64,000 nucleotides of DNA from Prunella strophiata (taxonomy: Eukaryota; Chordata; Aves; Passeriformes; Prunellidae), in the NCBI GenBank assembly GCA_036583965.1, contig JAZBQD010000017.1, positions 28,616,385 through 28,680,384 on the forward strand, given 5' to 3'. Shown piece after piece: positions 49,120 through 61,919 of this stretch. The position numbers were made by a program, and so were the translations under genes. Each line of letters starts with the position of its first letter. Position 1 is the stretch's first letter. The notes below the pieces were generated by a model. That model saw nothing but the letters and a program-made list of their open reading frames with translations. It was not told where the DNA came from and searched no databases.

Positions 49120-49575
49120 AAGAGAGGTGCATATCAGTGACCTTTGCTGTTCAACACAGTCTCAAATAAGCTTGTAAAAGGTCAGAAAGAGAAGCAGGGA
49201 GGCCAGAAACTTCACTAGCCTAATCACAGCTATCCAGGCAAGAGCTGACTTTGCATATGTATCTGGTAATATCAAGTGACTAGACAATAAAAGAGCAGAT
49301 TAAATTCTATGTGGATAAGCATAAAATTATGCACATGGGTGGGGAAAATACTGCCATCAATTTAATATAGAAAATTATGGTATCTGAGCTAATAGTAACC
49401 CCTCAGGAATTGTATCTTAGTTGATGATACACCAAAAACACCAGTTCTGCACTCAGCAGTAGTCAAAACTTTCACATTCTTAGATTGATTACACAAGCAG
49501 TGGAAGACACTATAGAGAACATAATTATTATCTTCCCTTATAGGGAATAAGAGAAGATAAACAATAAATGATGAA
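49120..49575 (+). mobile_element. Ancient CR1/L3-like LINE remnant (end of reverse transcriptase and beyond)
   Basis: Diverged but co-linear with the CR1/L3 clade on the plus strand. At about 49155-49200 it reads FNTVSNKLVKGQKE (family FNxxINDLEKG). At about 49280-49350 it reads KEQIKFYVDKHKIMHMGGEN (family KWQMKFNVDKCKVMHIGKN). At about 49390-49410 it reads ELIVTPQE (family LxVTTQERDLGV), followed by a segment like AVKKANKML. Stops and frameshifts are frequent and catalytic residues are gone. It is much older than the CR1 at 17-19 kb and may predate bird diversification. Ends are approximate. Confidence 0.72.
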
Positions 49576-52500
49576 TAAATCCTGAGTTCCCTGCATAGGT
49601 TGCCATGACAGCTCACTAGAACTATAGACCTATAGTTAGGTAAATATGTAACTACATAACTCTAGTCCAGATATAAACTACAGCTGGCTTCCCTGACCTG
49701 TTAACTGTCATAATTGAATTTATTCCCTATGCACCAGCATAGCACAGCATCTTGGAGACAGCAGTACAGGACATGAAGGAAGTAGAATACCTGAAGGAAG
49801 GAGGTGTTTCCAGGTTAACTAACTCTTGGTGACACTGTGGTCACTCTTTGCAGCATGTTTTCCTAGGCCATATGCAAACCTATCTAACTATAGCTTACAA
49901 AGCCTAGCATGCTGGAATAGTAGCACCTTACAAAATCAATAATGTCAAAAGGTGGACATAATTAAAAGCAATATGCTTATAATCCTGCCAAGAGCTGGCT
50001 CTGGCACACTGCAGGAAACAAACCAGAACAGAGCTGTTCCAGTGGGTCCATCAACATCCTAGATAAGCTACAGCCAATTTCTAAGTTTTGCTACTGCTCC
50101 AGTCAAGTAATGCTATTTTCCTCTTACCTACCCTTTCTTCTAAAGAAAAAAAATCCTCATTCCCATGTAACCTTAAAATGCACAGGTCCCATGTGCATTT
50201 TACATGTAATTACAAGTAATTACAAATAATTTCTGTTACCTGATCATAAACGAAACTGTCTTCCCCCTTGCTATGCACCCCATTTTCTTGAGAAGTTTCA
50301 ACGTTCTACACTTAGATGGTTTCAGTTTGTGCCAGAGACAGGCTTAAAGCAGAAGTGGATGCTGTGAGGTCCTAAGGTGTCTCTCTGACTCTTATTTCCA
50401 TTTTCAGGTGCATTTTAAGCTGGTTTGTGTTAGTAGTGATGGACCAATCACAGCATATATTATCATAGCATGAGCGAGGCTGAAATCTTGACTTCTAGCT
50501 GAACTAGGAAAATTGCCTTTTCTCCCTCTCAGAGCTTCTACTTTCCCAAGGTGGGAGGGAAGCACATTCAAGCAGATCTCATGAGTGTGATGGCAAATCA
50601 AATTCAGTTATCAGAAAGAAGAATCAGAAGCCTGAAATGGCCAATCTTCTGAAGCACCCTGCAGAGTTATCAGTGAAATGTGTAGCTATTTGCCCTCATC
50701 CATAAAGTGCCCTACACACACACTGTGCATTGAATCTGAGACTGCTGCACTAGGGTCCTTGTCAGGAAGGGGAAGATAGTTTCTTGGTTTTGCTAAATGA
50801 AATTCTTCCTTGTTGACATGGATATCAAGATTTCCAAGTAGCTTTCTCTCCACTTGCCCTTGCACAGCTCCAGGAGAGCCATCCCAGGCAGCCCTCTCCA
50901 AATTCTTGGTTTCAGGAATCTCACACATGCAGATCAGAGCTGCTGGTGACTAACCAAAATGTTTGCGAGAGGGATCATCCAGTTTGTGCCTCCAGCAGCC
51001 GGGCTGCCTACAAAGTGTCACTCTAGGTTACTTTGCTCTTAACTCTTCTTTTGAAGAGTGTTCAGTCTGTTACCTAAGTAGGCAGAGAAGCTGGCAAGCA
51101 GGCCTTGGGACAGTTCCTTAGAAACCTCTTCCCAGCCTCTGGCTCAGACCTGGTCCTGCAGACCTAATGAATAACAATGGCAGACACGTCTTCATCAGGT
51201 GGAAATGACTGGTTCTGTAGAAGATGTCAATTAACATCTTACAACAGCAACATCAGCAGCTTGTGGGGGAGAAGGGAGCCAAAGGGAAGGTAAAATTTAA
51301 AGCCAGCCAGAGCTGAGTGGAGCATTAGTGTCCAAGTCTTTGTCTGCCAGCCTGCAGGCCTTGGAAGGATTTCGTTCTGCACCAGCCCAAAGGGACACAC
51401 TTTACTTGTGACAAAGGCTCTGTGGAGGATGTTCCTCCCCAGCTCTCCCCAAGTATTTTCTATCCCCACTAGGATGAATTATTTGAAAGCAACCTTCCTG
51501 TCTTCCCGGAGATGGAATGAGAGGGTGCTGGCATGCTCTACTGCAGACTGCTGCTCAGCCAAGTCAGACATGAATTGTTCTCCTAGTCAAAAGCTGTGTT
51601 GGGATTTCAGGTGCTGGAAGGCAAGGATCCATCAAGCAATAACCAAAAAGTGTGAAATGCAATATTTCACTTAGAGCCATGCTACATGATTGGACTCAAT
51701 CTGTAAAATCATAGTGCTATTCAAGGCAACTTGCATCCAGATGTGTTACAGGGATACCACTTCCCTATAATTTTTATAATTAGTCTATCATACCAGTACT
51801 CTCTCTTCCCCTAGCAGAGAGCTGTCAGGACCTCCACACTTGTCCCCCATTTAATCCTCAAATTTTTTACTCATTTCTCTTGTGAGAGAACAAGGCTTCA
51901 AACAAAAGAACTAAAAACTCTTCTTTTCTCATACTACCAAGTACAATAAACTCTGTAAGCAGTGATTGTGTCTGTCCCAAAATATTTTGACAATCAAAAA
52001 CTGAAATTATTTGTTCTTCCCATCTCTGAGCTTCTTTATTTGTCTCTTGTCCAGGTGGAAATGAAGACAATGTGAGGATCCCATCTGCTCTATTGCAAAT
52101 TCCATACAAGAACACTGAATAGAAGACAAGCACTATTCCTAACCAGAGAGAAAGAACTTATCTGTAAATCCATGAGCAGTATGTTTTAAAGTCCAATGTA
52201 ACTTTTCTTAAACAAAACCAGGTATTTTTATCCATTTCTTACAGCCTGGTAGTACAATAGAAATTATCTATTCTGATTCTCAGTCCTTCTAAGGTATGTA
52301 ACAACAATAAATCATAGAGAAATAAGAAGTGCAAGTATCAAAATATGCAGTGGTACTTTCCCCTGTACTAAATCACCAGCTTGACTTCCTTGGTCTTGAT
52401 AGGCTAAAAAGTTTAATTAAAAATATCATACTTATCAGACCACTTGCACAAAACTCATTTTACCATGAAACTCATTTTAAGATAGAAACCATCTCTCCTG

Positions 52501-52799
52501 GGGCAACTGTAATTCTCTTTTTTGACCTGATGTGTGGAGGCAGACTAAGCAAAGCAAAGGTATAAAGGAGTCAGACTAAAGAAGATGGCTAGGAAATGTG
52601 CAGTGACATACTCTGCATTAATAAAGCAATAAGACAACAACTTGCACCCTCAAATAAGGTGAATACACAACAACTTGGCAGGAAAATAAACCTAGATTAA
52701 GAAACTTCATTCTGCATTGAATTAAGAGGTATTACAACATATCCCATAGCATTGTGCAAAATAGATGTTTCTTGACTATTTGTAAGGATGGTTTTGCCT
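49576..52799. other. No gene recognised
   Basis: Ordinary AT-rich sequence. No exon, RNA gene or recognised repeat family seen. Confidence 0.5.
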
Positions 52800-52807
52800 T
52801 TTCCTTT

Positions 52808-53000
52808 TTTATTATCCACCCAAATTACATTGCTGCAGTTTGACTTTCAGGCTGCGGCCTCTCAAATTAAGTAATGGAATTTAAGTGAGGGATAAAGTCA
52901 TCGATCGGTGCCGAAGTAATTTCACTAATGTACTTTGGGTAGTCCTGCCAGCTGGACTGGCTCGTGGTGTTAACCAAGGGCAGCCAGAGCAGCCAGCATG
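52808..53000 (-). other. Coding-like, CpG-rich segment with downstream poly(A) signal (candidate terminal exon or processed pseudogene)
   Basis: A minus-strand frame ends SQSSWQDYPKYISEITSAPI, DDFIPHLNSIT, then a stop at 52867-52869. AATAAA (52808-52813 on the minus strand) follows 54 bases after the stop. Several CpGs cluster at 52850-52970 (CATCGATCGGTGCCG), unlike the CpG-poor surroundings. Sequence complexity is high and not repeat-like. I do not recognise the protein. Upstream the frame runs into a CR1 fragment, so any gene would need a splice acceptor near 53000-53010 or be a truncated pseudogene. It could also simply be a chance frame. Confidence 0.3.
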
Positions 53001-53118
53001 CCTTGCTCTTCACAGTGGGAAGGGGCATCAAAATTCCAAGAAAGCACCTTGATTTTGCCAAAGATAAATTTTATGGTAGACCTGTGATGTTGTTGGGGAC
53101 AGGTGGTACAGCACAGGC

Positions 53119-53594
53119 ATAGAATCAGGGAATTTATTAGGTTGGAAAAGACCTCTGAAATCATCAAGCCCAATCTTTTGACCAATCAAGACTACTTTGA
53201 CTAAGTGCCACGTCCAGTTTTAACTTAAAAAGGGGATGGTGACTTCATCACCTTCCTGAGCAGCCCATTCCAATGTCTAATCACCCTTTCTGTGAAGAAG
53301 GACAAGGGGACACAGTCTTGTGTGTCCCCTTGTGTGTCTCTCTCTTGCTCTCCTCCTAATGTCCAACCTAAACATCCACTGGTGCAGCTTAAGACTGTGT
53401 CCCCTTGTCCTGTCACTTGCTGCCTGGATGAAGAGGCTGGTCCCCATCTGGCTACAGCCTCATTCCAGGGAGTTGTAGGGAGTGATAAGGTCAGCCCTGA
53501 GCCTCCTTTTCTCCAGGTAAAACACACACTGCTCCCTCAGATTCTCCTTGCAAGACCTGTGGTTCAGACCCTTCACCAGCCCTGGTCTCGCTCC
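53119..53594 (-). mobile_element. CR1 LINE 3' fragment carrying an internal inverted copy
   Basis: On the minus strand this is the C-terminal part of CR1 ORF2 plus the 3' UTR. The frame at 53225-53527 ends FFTERVIRHWNGLLRKVMKS, the CR1 signature FTxRVxEHWNxLPREVVxSP, and the 3' end at 53119 shows the degraded terminal motif. Compared with CR1 there is about 45 bp of extra sequence near 53299-53345 that includes an inverted copy of 53391-53411. It is 5' truncated at about 53594 and has no intact coding capacity. Confidence 0.85.
53299..53411. repeat. Perfect 21-bp inverted repeat, 71-bp spacer
   Basis: 53299-53319 is the exact reverse complement of 53391-53411. The right arm is normal CR1 sequence, while the left arm sits in extra sequence not expected in CR1. 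A smaller 10-bp hairpin (53304-53313 with 53322-53331) lies inside. Confidence 0.9.
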
Positions 53595-56500
53595 AGAGGG
53601 AGGAGCCTTGTGAGAAAACAGTCCTGTTCCACCACTGAGGGGAAAGTCTGAAACCACAGGTTTCCCACAGGACCAGATACAGCAATTCCTGTACAAAAAT
53701 ATTCCTACACCAGAAGTCTTAAATGCCTTGTGCACTGAAAATTCATCACCCAAAGTGATGGGAGTGAAAAGTTAAATGTGAATCACTGCATTGCCATTAT
53801 ACATGTATTTAATTAAATACAGTACTCTCCCAAGAGGAGATATGAGTATTCTCATAAGAACTGTAAGAGATGGATATGTAGAAAAAAAATATTGAAGATT
53901 TTTGATATAACTAAAAGCTAGATTATTAACTTTCTCTTTTGGACCACCTTTTTGCTTAACAAAAGATGTTTTATGTAGTAAAAAAGTGATCGAAAATGGA
54001 TGGACCATTTTTTGAAACCTCAATATATTACTCAGAAATGCTTAGATATTTTAGTTTTCTAAATTTATAAAACAGCTACAGACTGCCAAAAGAATTATAT
54101 GTTTACTACTACAGCTCTGCTAGGAGATCCTCAGTAGCAGTTTATATTGGCAGGTCGGGGAATGCAGAAGAAATATTAACACTGAAAATGTTTGGGTGGT
54201 GAGCTAGCTGTTTCAGCTGCCTCCCTAAAAGAAATCTAACACAAATTTTTGTTCAAATAACCCATGACAATACTGCAGCAGATTTGAATGAATGAAATGA
54301 CGTAGAAACCAAGATCAGAAAAAGCTGTTCATGATAATACCTCAGTCTTTAGGACTGCTTTACCCTTCTACTTCTACATACCTGGAGCGCAATGCTAACC
54401 AACCTGGACAGGGTCATGGGAGATATCCATCAGCAGTGTCCATGCACTGTTAGAGGCTCTGACTGATGCACCCCTAAATCTTTGCAGCCACAGTAGGAAA
54501 AACACAGACAGCCCACATGGAATGAGGATGCAAATCTCTGCAATGACAGAGGAGGAGTTTTACTCAGTTTTTCACCAGCCTGCACCTTCCCACTAGCCAA
54601 GCCCCAGAGCTCTGCATGGTGACATTGGCATACAATGGCACTATGCTGCTGGGCACCTGCACAGACACTCCAAACAAGGAGCTGTTTCCTTCTGAAAACC
54701 TAAAGGAGCTGCATATCAAAACATGGCATTACCTAGAGAATATTTGTACAAAAGACAAGGCAAAGAGAGGAAAGGAAAAAGGACATTTTTTTCTAAAATG
54801 TAGTAAACTTTGATAAGTTCCAAAAATTGCTGCTGTAAATTTAGTCTCAGAGAAATACAGCTGGTGACTCCAATGGCCAATCTGCTGGTGTCTTCCTTCT
54901 AGCAGTCAGATATCAGCTCTTTGCCCATCAAGCTACAGGAAGAGACCAAACAGACAGTGCACAGAGGCAACTATGGACATGACTTTTTGGTATTTGATCA
55001 TTTTTAAAAATGCTAAGGTTTACATCAGTGGCCCATGAGAGGAGAAGCTGTGAAATAAATGCTTCCTGGGGCAGAGAGACTCTTCCTCTCTCTCTCTCAG
55101 AAGGAATCACAACTTCTAAGAGTTAAATCAGTATCTTATGCCTTGGAAATTTTCAAGTGCTCTCTTTTGTCTCACAGGTAATAGTACTGAACAGCAGCAC
55201 CATCAGATCACCATGCAAAACATGAGACACCTCTTTACTTTTGCAGGTGCCAATCTCTCAGTAGCATTTCTGATTTATTTTTTTTTTTCAAAGAAAAAAG
55301 GCTTTCCAAAAGAGATGTGATGCCTTAAGAGAACAACCTGGGCTTGATGTCTTCTCTTCTCTGCGTTGTACCTTCTGAAACATTAAAAGACATAGGCACT
55401 GCAAGAAGGAACCTGCTGAATTTTCTGTGTTCTGGTAGAGAGTCTGAAGGGCAAGAAGCAAAGCAACCAGTGATTCTTTACATGTCTTTGCTTGAATAGA
55501 GGTGACCCCTAGGAGGGTTAAGTGATGTAGTGACACATAAAGGTTACTCACAGCCTTGGTGGTCGGGTCAGACACTCCATCCCACTGTCCCACTCGATTA
55601 TCCATCTCCTTGGGAATTTGCCTTTCTGGGAGCTGCAGAGCAGGCTTGACTTCTCATTCCTTTCAAACACTGCCACTTCCTGGTTTAACTGAACCACTGC
55701 AGTTCTTCACTTAAATGAAAAGCTGGGATGTGCACTAGACATGTCCTAGAAAGGAATTGCTCCAGGAATTACCTTGCATTACTGTAAGAGGCTGAAGTCC
55801 TAGGTAGCAGCAGAAGGAAGTCTGATAAAGTTTGTTTGTATCTTGAGGAAAATTTCAGTAACTGTTTTGGGACCAGTTAGACTGGTCTCAAATCTTCCAT
55901 TTGCTCATCCTAACTAAATCTGCAGAGCAGCCACCAAGCTACAGTATGCTTCAAATGTCCCCTGCTAGCTCCCTGGAACAGATGGGAGACTTTCTACTCT
56001 TAATAAACTAATGTATCACTCGGTTATCCCCCTGAATTTTATGTATTTCTACTATCTTCTCATAATTTCAAATATTTTTTGGAAAGTTAAATAAAATTTG
56101 CAACTATGAAATATACAGGAATTTCTGCCGGTTTCCCATAGCTGAGTTTATTGCAGACGTCTCAAATGAAAGTTTCTTAGGGCCAACAGTTAATTTGCTT
56201 TAGATATTAGCTATGAAATCTCACAGAATCCTGCAGTCCTCAAGTGTCTCTCTAAGGCAGGCAATGGTCAGCTGCAGGCTTAAAAAAGAAACATTTGAAT
56301 ATGAAAGGACACTATGAATATTTAATCACTTGCACACATTGCTTTTTAGGGTACCACAAATATTTGGAGAACATCATCTCTGTCTTTCTCCAAATGTAAG
56401 ACAGGTGGTGCTAATGAAACTGCAGTGGGTGGGTTTTAAAAATACCTCCCTGCAGAGATTTTTAGGAGTGGTTGATGTGACTCTCATGCAGCTTTCCTCC

Positions 56501-59500
56501 TGTACTATTTATAACCAGCCCAGCCATCTGAGGTGCCCTTGAAATATTTCATTATGTCAGCATACAACATTCTGCATACACTGCTGGTTCCCTCTGGCGC
56601 AAAGCAGTTGAAAGAATTGTCCTGCAAAGAGGAGCTTTAGGTTATGTTCCAGAAAGCTGATGAAAGCCTGGAAGGACCTTCAAAATCACCCAGACCTCCA
56701 GGACTAACCTGACTTAGACTCACAACCTGTTTCTATTGCAAACCTAGAACAGGTCAGCTTTACCAAAGTACTTCCAAACTTACTGTCAAGCACACCAAGA
56801 AAGCTCTGCTTGTCCTGTTCCCAGGCCCCTTCATTTTGTCCAATAGTCCAATACTTCAATCAATGAGACAAATCTATTAAAGTACCTTCATGCCCACAGA
56901 CTGAATATAAAAAGCATGGCTGGATGAGGGAAGTTTTACAAAATGGTTAGAGAAAAGCAATGCTGACCAGGATGAAGAAAAGGCATCAAACAGCACATTA
57001 ACCTAAACTCAGCTTTTTTGTTTTGCACTCCCTGGACTAGGATGTGCTCCACAGAACTCGCAATTAGCTCAAGAAAATTGACTTTTGAAAGCACAAGCAT
57101 GGACATACCCCCAAAATGTAAGCCAGGAGGAGGCATAGCATAAAATAAGCCATTACTTTAAGTGCTCTCTAAATGTCAGTCCTCCCTCGTGCAACATTTC
57201 ACAACAGTCCACCCCTGACTGTGACCCCACTTCCAGTCTGTCTAGAAAGTCTGTTGCTTTGAAAAGCCATCAGGTAGATGCCACACTGCTGTTAGTGCAC
57301 TCAAAGCCTGTGGGCAGCTCAGCTTGTACTTTACTTTGCCAGCTATAATCCTTTATTCTTGCCCTGAAGAAATATATTCCATCCCCAGCAAAGCTGAACA
57401 CATAAGGAGAGGAATCTGTGCAAAGCACTTACAAAACCTCATGATGATAATGCACAGAGGCTTTCCAGAAAGAATTGTTTTTCCTGCAAAGGTGAGCATG
57501 GCCACCACATTGCAAGAGATGGGAAGTATTTAACATAGGCATGCTTGATAGTGTTAAAAGTAATAGGCTTCTTCTTATCTTCTACAAAGTAGTGGTGAGC
57601 TTCAAAGAGAGTTTATTCAAAATGCCTTGGAAAATTCATAAATGCACAAAGTCTGCCTGCAGCCTAGCTGAGATGTGCCTCACTGTGCTTTAAGGAAAGC
57701 TTGCAGCACTGGGCATCCTGTCCAGTCTCTTCAAAAAGAGAAGTGAGCAAATCCACAGCAGCCAAACTGAATCACTTTTTCATCAGGATTATTTATTTTT
57801 AGCCTTTATTTAATTCTGACACAGGGACACAATGGCAGGAAAATTAATGACTCTTGAGGAGCCTTGTCCAACCCCTCTGAGGGCTGTCCCAAGAGAACCA
57901 TCAGCCCAATGTTCAGGTGTCATACTCACCCTCAGGAGTCATTCAGGAGCAGCTCTCCAGATCAGGTGTCTAAGGGAGTTTGCTGCTTAGGGCTATGAGA
58001 TGTTTTATGAAGTGCAGGGGAAAAGCAGTTCTGGATGGCACAGGACTCATTATGGGGAGGAAACAAAGGCAGGAAAAGGGAGAGGCTTAGGTGATTGGAG
58101 GCATGAAAAACCCATAGGAAAACAGAGCTGTAAAGGGATTTTAAAGGACCAGGTTTGTGTAAGCAGTCAGCTCATCAGTACCTATGTCTTACTGTGCCGT
58201 GTACCTGGTGTGCATCTGTCTCACCCTTCACAGTGAACTCCTTTCCACCCCCTTCCTGCATGAGTGGCACTCAGTTATGTGTGCAGGTGTCTGGGGGATG
58301 GTGAGTGATGTGCATGTGCTGGTTGGTACCAGCAGTTGGAAGGAGCTGTGGCCTCCAAGGCATGCATGTCCAAGCAACAGCAAATGATGAGACTGGGATT
58401 TGGCATCCAGCTATCTGATGGGTGGGGGACTGAGTCCAGTCCATCTTGTACTGAGTAAATGCTTTCTGTGAATGACTACAGCTGAAGCTCAGAAGCCCCA
58501 GCACACACAAACACACACAAGCACATGCAGTCCACATGTTCTGCTACTGGTGCCAGTTCTGAGCTTTTGTTTTGTCTTTGGTTTTTAGACAAAAGTGCCT
58601 GTTTTTCTCAAAACTTTGCTCTTCCCTAAAAAATGCACTTCTGCAAGTAGTGTGCTGTTCAGCATCTGATTCTTTTTGCTACATGTTATGTATTACTTTG
58701 GCTGCTCTGAAACAAGCTGCAAATGGCTGGCAAGGAACACAGTTTTCAAATAGAACCATTGCACAGTAAGACAAAAAACAGATGCATGGGTGTCAATGAA
58801 AGCCCATGTAACTCAGCCTTTCATGTCTGCTATCAAGAAGTCAGGTTTATACACAGTGGAGAATAAAACCAAGAGGCTTCCTGAAGTACAATTCTAATGG
58901 TAAAAGAGATGTGTTAGCATACAGCCCAGTGTACAGTGACAAAGTCAGCTGTCCCTAGTGCATCACATTATCTGCAGCCATCATCTACCCCATCCACCCC
59001 TCTGAGATCTGTAGATCTCTAGACCCTGCAGTTATAAGGGGATTTCCAACTGCTTCTATGCTGCGGTTCAGAGAATGAATCCACCATTGCCTTGGCCCAA
59101 TTGTTTGCTTTGATAGTGGTCAGCTGAGCAGTCCAACACTGCCCTGCTACCATTAATAATCACTGAATGAACCAGACCAAAAAAACTCTTGGAAAGGAGC
59201 TGCCATAGTGTGATACAAGATGCTCTAAAGTGAAACAAAAGGAGTAAGGGAAAACCAACTAAGGAGCTCTTTGATAAAGAAAGAAAAACTGCAGCTAAAT
59301 CAGGAAAATCCAGTTGTAAAATAATCCAAACCATTTCTGGACTCCAAGACCAAGAAGACATACAGAAGTGGAATGAGCAAAGAGCCTGAACATGGTATAA
59401 ACCTTTGAGGACTTAGAATGCCAAGTTGTGCCTGCTTTCATGTTAAAATCTTGCAGATGTGTGCTCCTAAAGCTCCTGTGAGTACCTGCCAGCAGATGGA

Positions 59501-60355
59501 TGGGATCTAGTTGACACTGGCTCCAGATCAGTACTAAGTTTAAAACAGCTGCATGCATCTCTGATAAAACTGATCTGTGAGAGGGCAGATAGATGATAGG
59601 CAGACCATTGACTTCTCAGTTAATGACTGCACCCTAGCTGTCACTTTGATGGTCTGGCATACCCATTCTCTCAAAGATATGCCTTCTTTTTCTTGAAGCT
59701 GGCTGGCTGGTCATTGTCCATAAAGCTACACGCCTGTCTTTGGATACAGGTTTAACTCTCCCACTTGCTGTTGCACCACCTCAGAGGTGGTCAAATAACC
59801 CTGGAACACCCCAGGACACAGTTTCTTCCCCCCTAGCTGTGACTGGCCATCTCGGAGCCTCCTTTCTAACCAAGGACCCGACTCCCTCACAGCCACAGGA
59901 CTCAGTAAGGGCCTTCTTGAACAGCTTCTGCACTGGGGCTGCTGGATCACCAGGAAGTGTGCAGGGACACTGGCCCAGGACTTCCAACATGCAGCTAGAC
60001 ATTAAGTGGCACATGACACAAAATCCAAAGCAACCTCATGTGCTGAAACAGGCATTTCCCAACTCACCTCTCTTTTCCATTGTGTCTTTTTCCAATTTCT
60101 TTGCTCCCAGAAGTGTATAGACTTCTCAGACATCCCAAGTAACCTCTGTGAAGCCCATATTTTTTCCATTGTCTAAGCACAGACTTCACTGTTTCACAGT
60201 CAACTCACCCTTCCTGATGGCCTTCAGAATCCCCTGCAGAATTCCATTTTTTTCTTTGACTTTAAATTAAGTCTATCATCTATTATGTAACAGTGGCTGT
60301 CCTTTCAGATTCACAGCCACAATAATTACATTTTGTATGTTCCAGGCACTTAGTG
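53595..60355. other. No gene recognised
   Basis: Ordinary AT-rich DNA with no recognised gene. A 126-codon plus frame (59740-60120) and a 74-codon minus frame (59726-59950) overlap each other and have no known domain. The weak CR1-like words at about 56650-56700 are not enough for a call. Confidence 0.5.
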
Positions 60356-61280
60356 TGTTAGTCTACACACAGTTCTTACCTCTTCCATGAATTATGGATA
60401 ATGACTGATTAGTAATAAAATCAGCCTCCTTTCCAATTCCAGCACAAAATCCAGAAAACAGCAGACAATTTTTAAGATCATGAGTACCTGTGTCTGCAGA
60501 ACCCAATATTAAGAGAAAGGCTATAAAAAGTGCTTCATCATTACGTCTGCTTACCAAAATCTCTTCTGAACACCTGAAAACTATGTGCAGGATGGATTGT
60601 GAGCAGCCCAGCTTGAGATCCATAAAGGAAGGCAAAGCCTGTGCAAAAGTGTGAAGAAGAGAAGGGCAGAATCTCTGACCTTCGCCTTCCCTCACCCACC
60701 ACTGTCTGCTGTGAGACACCCCAAGGCCTCCGGGAGCTGATGTTGCCAGCTCGAGGAGAACCCTCTGATCCTTCTTCCTTGGATCCAAGTGACCTGTGGA
60801 AACCCCCCCATCTCCTTGCTCCTGCCTTCTGTGGTGACAGCGCTGCAAGGGACCAAGGCTTGACCGTGGGCACCGTGCCTCATTTTGGAGGAAGGGTGGC
60901 TGCTTTCCAGCTAAGCTGCTCCCAAGATTGGAGAAGGCAGATAAGACACTTCAAATGGCAGAAAATAAGAAAAAAAAGGCACAAACTTCTTTGCCCCGAC
61001 CTGATATCAGTGGCAAAAAAAGATAGCAACAGTGTGGTGGTGAGCTATACTATACTTTTTAAAGTAACCTTACCTTTTTCTAACTTTTCTCTGCTTTTCT
61101 TTCTCTCTTTCTCTTTGCCTCTTTTACTGTTAAATAAAATATATCAAACTTTTTGGTACCAGTGTCTAACCTCATTTTGGTTTTAGTCTTGTTTCTGGAA
61201 ATAACTGAACCTTTGAATTCGTCCTGCTTTATTCACAGAGAGTTTTCTTTGCTCCTCCATGATGGGGGTGGATTGTAACA
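60356..61280 (+). mobile_element. Candidate additional ERV LTR
   Basis: The block starts TGTTAG and ends GTAACA. It contains CTATAAAAAG (60521-60530) and AATAAA (61133-61138) after a pyrimidine-rich stretch, and shows about ten CpGs in a CpG-poor neighbourhood. These features fit an LTR on the plus strand. Against this, no target-site duplication was found at these ends, the TATA-to-AATAAA distance (~600 bp) is long for an R region, and I cannot name the family. A 161-codon minus frame across it has no known domain. The boundaries are guesses. Confidence 0.35.
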
Positions 61281-61919
61281 GCACCAACAGAACTGGCTCC
61301 TGCTAATAAGTGGCAAATGACTAATTTCCTCAGGACCATTATGCATGGGTAATATCAGTGCAAATAAGAAATGCGTTTATGAATAGAATTGACTTTAAAG
61401 CAGCTAGGAGTTGCTGGTAGTTCCTAACAAGCCAAGAGCATAGATAAAGGTACTGTCCTCTCAGCATGTAGAGCAGTTCACAAGCTATACACCTGCATTA
61501 CTGCATGTAATGCAGATGCTGCAAGAAATTCAACTACTATAGCATCTGGTTTGCATTTTAATGTCGCAACCAGGGTAAGGTTGTAAGGAACAGATACAGG
61601 TCAGGTAAATACCTTTTTATCCAAGTATGTAAAGACACCAGGATAATGCTGCTTTCCCTCTTGGGGACTGAAGCCATTTATTTTCCTATCTGGCAGTTAC
61701 TTGACACACACTTGTCACAGACATACTGCCAGCGGAGTAATACTTTAAGCCATCCTTCTGTTTTGAGTAAAAGGCAGATTTTATGACAATGCAATGCCAC
61801 ACCACCTCTGTTTCAGTCACACTGCATTTATTCAGTGCTACGATGACTGCTAGCTCCTTATGTTCCTGGGAGAGAATGGGACAAAAACTTTCAGCCTCAC
61901 AGCATTTCAGTTAGTTTCT
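61281..61919. other. No gene recognised
   Basis: No recognised repeat or exon; ordinary AT-rich DNA. Confidence 0.5.

Noticed and set aside
56650..56705. Sequence resembling the CR1 3' region (GGAAGGACCTTCAAAATCA).
   Set aside because: Too short, and the terminal CR1 motif is missing.
60363..60848. 161-codon minus-strand frame.
   Set aside because: No recognised domain; it lies in a block that looks more like an LTR, with an overlapping 110-codon frame.
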